Below, in pieces: positions 4,390 through 5,183 of a stretch of DNA of 5,183 nt. Source of the DNA: Bacillota bacterium. GTDB lineage: Bacteria > Bacillota > Bacilli > Alicyclobacillales > SLC66. Position 1 is the stretch's first letter; every line of letters begins with the position of its first letter. The position numbers and the translations under genes are program-made. A model generated the notes under the pieces. That model had not been told where the DNA came from and ran no database searches. It saw nothing but the letters and a program-made list of their open reading frames with translations. The stretch is taken from positions 1 through 5,183 of the forward strand of contig JAKACU010000133.1 in the NCBI GenBank assembly GCA_021821185.1. The letters are read 5' to 3'.

Positions 4390-4620
4390 TTACTTAGTCA
4401 GTGCCGACAAAGGTCCCATTGCCTTCCTTGCATACTCAAAATGAAGAATTGTATTCGTAGCCTTGTCATACAAGACTTCGAGATTGTACTCACTTCCATT
4501 TCTATACATGCGAGTGTAGTACATTACTGCATTGGTGCCCTGCGGATCTGGGCCTTCAACACCATGTTCGATGGCCTGCTTCAAGGTTTGGACGGGCACG
4601 GCTCGTCCTGGATTATCCAT
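4390..4620 (-). CDS. RHS-type C-terminal toxin tip, orphaned in its own frame
   Basis: This encodes 76 residues from ATG 4620: a start MDNPGRAVPVQTLKQAIEHG, then DPQGTNAVMYYTRMYRNG, SEYNLEVLYDKATNTILHFE and ARKAMGPLSALTK. The even pattern of helix then beta hairpins (YNLEVLYD, NTILHFEYA) resembles compact C-terminal tips of polymorphic toxins of Bacilli, and the immunity gene follows after 15 bp. I cannot assign the catalytic class; candidate polar residues are H19, D25, Y35, R37, E45 and H58. The frame is closed upstream by TAG 15 bp before the ATG and has no convincing Shine-Dalgarno site. It overlaps the end of the RHS frame by 40 bp, so expression could be by coupling, or it could be a silent remnant. 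A normal tip would be fused in frame to the RHS core. Confidence 0.65.
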   Translation of the reverse strand: MDNPGRAVPVQTLKQAIEHGVEGPDPQGTNAVMYYTRMYRNGSEYNLEVLYDKATNTILHFEYARKAMGPLSALTK

Positions 4621-5183
4621 CCATACGTTGGACTGCTAGATCCCGCCTGAATCTCTACGGCGTGCGCCCCAATCTGTGCGGTACTTGTGGTGTCAGTCAC
4701 CGTACCCGTGCCAGACGCATCCTGCCAGTCGGTTGGGAGGCCATTTGTGACGTCCTCAAAGCTGCCGTTTGGCAGCAGGTTTTGTCCGAGCCCCATCGGA
4801 GCACTGCTCGTCGTGGACTGGTCATAGCTGTTCATATTGACGAGTGCCGTTTTGCCCGTGGCGGTTGTGCTATCGCCAGGAATGGTATGGGTGTATGCGA
4901 CGGAATTTTTACCGCCGCCTGGCGTAGTTGCCGAGACCAACTCACCGTTTGCGTTGCTTGCATACTGTTCGATGCCACCGTTTGGCAAGGTTACCGTCAT
5001 CGGGACACCCGTGCCCCCATTGTAAAAGGAACTGTTGTCGTAAGCATACGTGGTGGTGTTGCCGTTTGGATCGGTGACGCCCATGAGCTGGTCATCCTGA
5101 TTCCACTGGTACTTTGTCGTCAGATTTAGCCCGGAAGGATCCACTTGTTGTTCTTGCACTTCACCGCCTGGTGCGATCGTGTA
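4581..5183 (-). pseudogene. YD-repeat/RHS protein fragment broken inside a carbohydrate-binding-like module
   Basis: The frame enters at the right edge and runs for 200 residues to a TGA at 4581. Residues about 20-90 hold YD/RHS repeats: YQWNQDDQLMGVTDPNGN, TTYAYDN, LPNGGIEQYASNANGELVSA. From about residue 135 NLLPNGSFEDVTNGLPTDWQ opens a carbohydrate-binding jelly-roll module of the kind placed between YD repeats in secreted Bacillota RHS proteins; it continues with AHAVEIQAG and YGWIIQD. The module stops after roughly 60 residues, about half the usual length, and the frame ends in the unrelated EPCPSKP. No RHS core or DPxG motif follows; the toxin tip starts at once in another frame. I therefore call a broken gene with an internal deletion. 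The intact parent would deliver a C-terminal toxin to neighbouring cells. Confidence 0.75.

Noticed and set aside
4662..5129. Plus-strand open frame of 155 codons
   Set aside because: It is the reverse shadow of the RHS repeat region, whose minus-strand frame has clear YD-repeat motifs.

Overview
The window looks like chromosomal DNA of a Gram-positive bacterium of the Bacillota, class Bacilli. The support is strong GGAGG-type ribosome binding sites before most genes, GTG starts, vegetative-type promoters, U-tailed hairpin terminators, a macrolide-family glycosyltransferase and a YD/RHS toxin locus. An Alicyclobacillus-like or related spore former is a guess, not something I can prove. All genes look accessory (envelope, small membrane, secreted or toxin proteins); there are no housekeeping genes, tRNAs, rRNAs, CRISPR arrays or complete insertion sequences.

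Layout. (1) Positions 1-588, minus strand: the N-terminal 196 residues of an MGT-type UDP-glycosyltransferase that runs off the left edge, with a candidate operator in its promoter. (2) 704-1150, minus: a two-helix membrane protein with a possible cytosolic PH-like domain and its own promoter. (3) 1313-1638: a compact locus that I read as a candidate type I toxin-antitoxin module. It has a plus-strand promoter, a leader that can hide the Shine-Dalgarno sequence, a 42-residue hydrophobic/cationic peptide gene, a terminator, and an opposing promoter and terminator that would make an antisense RNA of about 95 nt over the 3' end of the peptide mRNA. (4) 1694-2553, plus: three tightly packed genes for two small two-helix membrane proteins and a membrane-anchored GRAM/PH-like protein. 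(5) 2713-2880, plus: a 55-residue two-helix protein with its own promoter, ending tail to tail 7 bp from (6) 2888-3628, minus: a secreted protein of unknown function.

(7) 3847-5183, minus: the 3' end of an RHS/YD-repeat polymorphic toxin locus. The RHS frame breaks off inside a carbohydrate-binding-like module. A short toxin-like C-terminal tip follows in another frame, overlapping by 40 bp, then a probable immunity gene, then a 58-codon ORF of uncertain status, then a strong intrinsic terminator. The usual RHS core and DPxG pre-tip region are missing, so I read the junction as an internal deletion that left an orphan tip with its immunity gene.

The two most interesting items are the candidate antisense-controlled peptide at 1313-1638 and the collapsed RHS/tip/immunity cassette at 3847-5183. 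Both are inferred from sequence alone.
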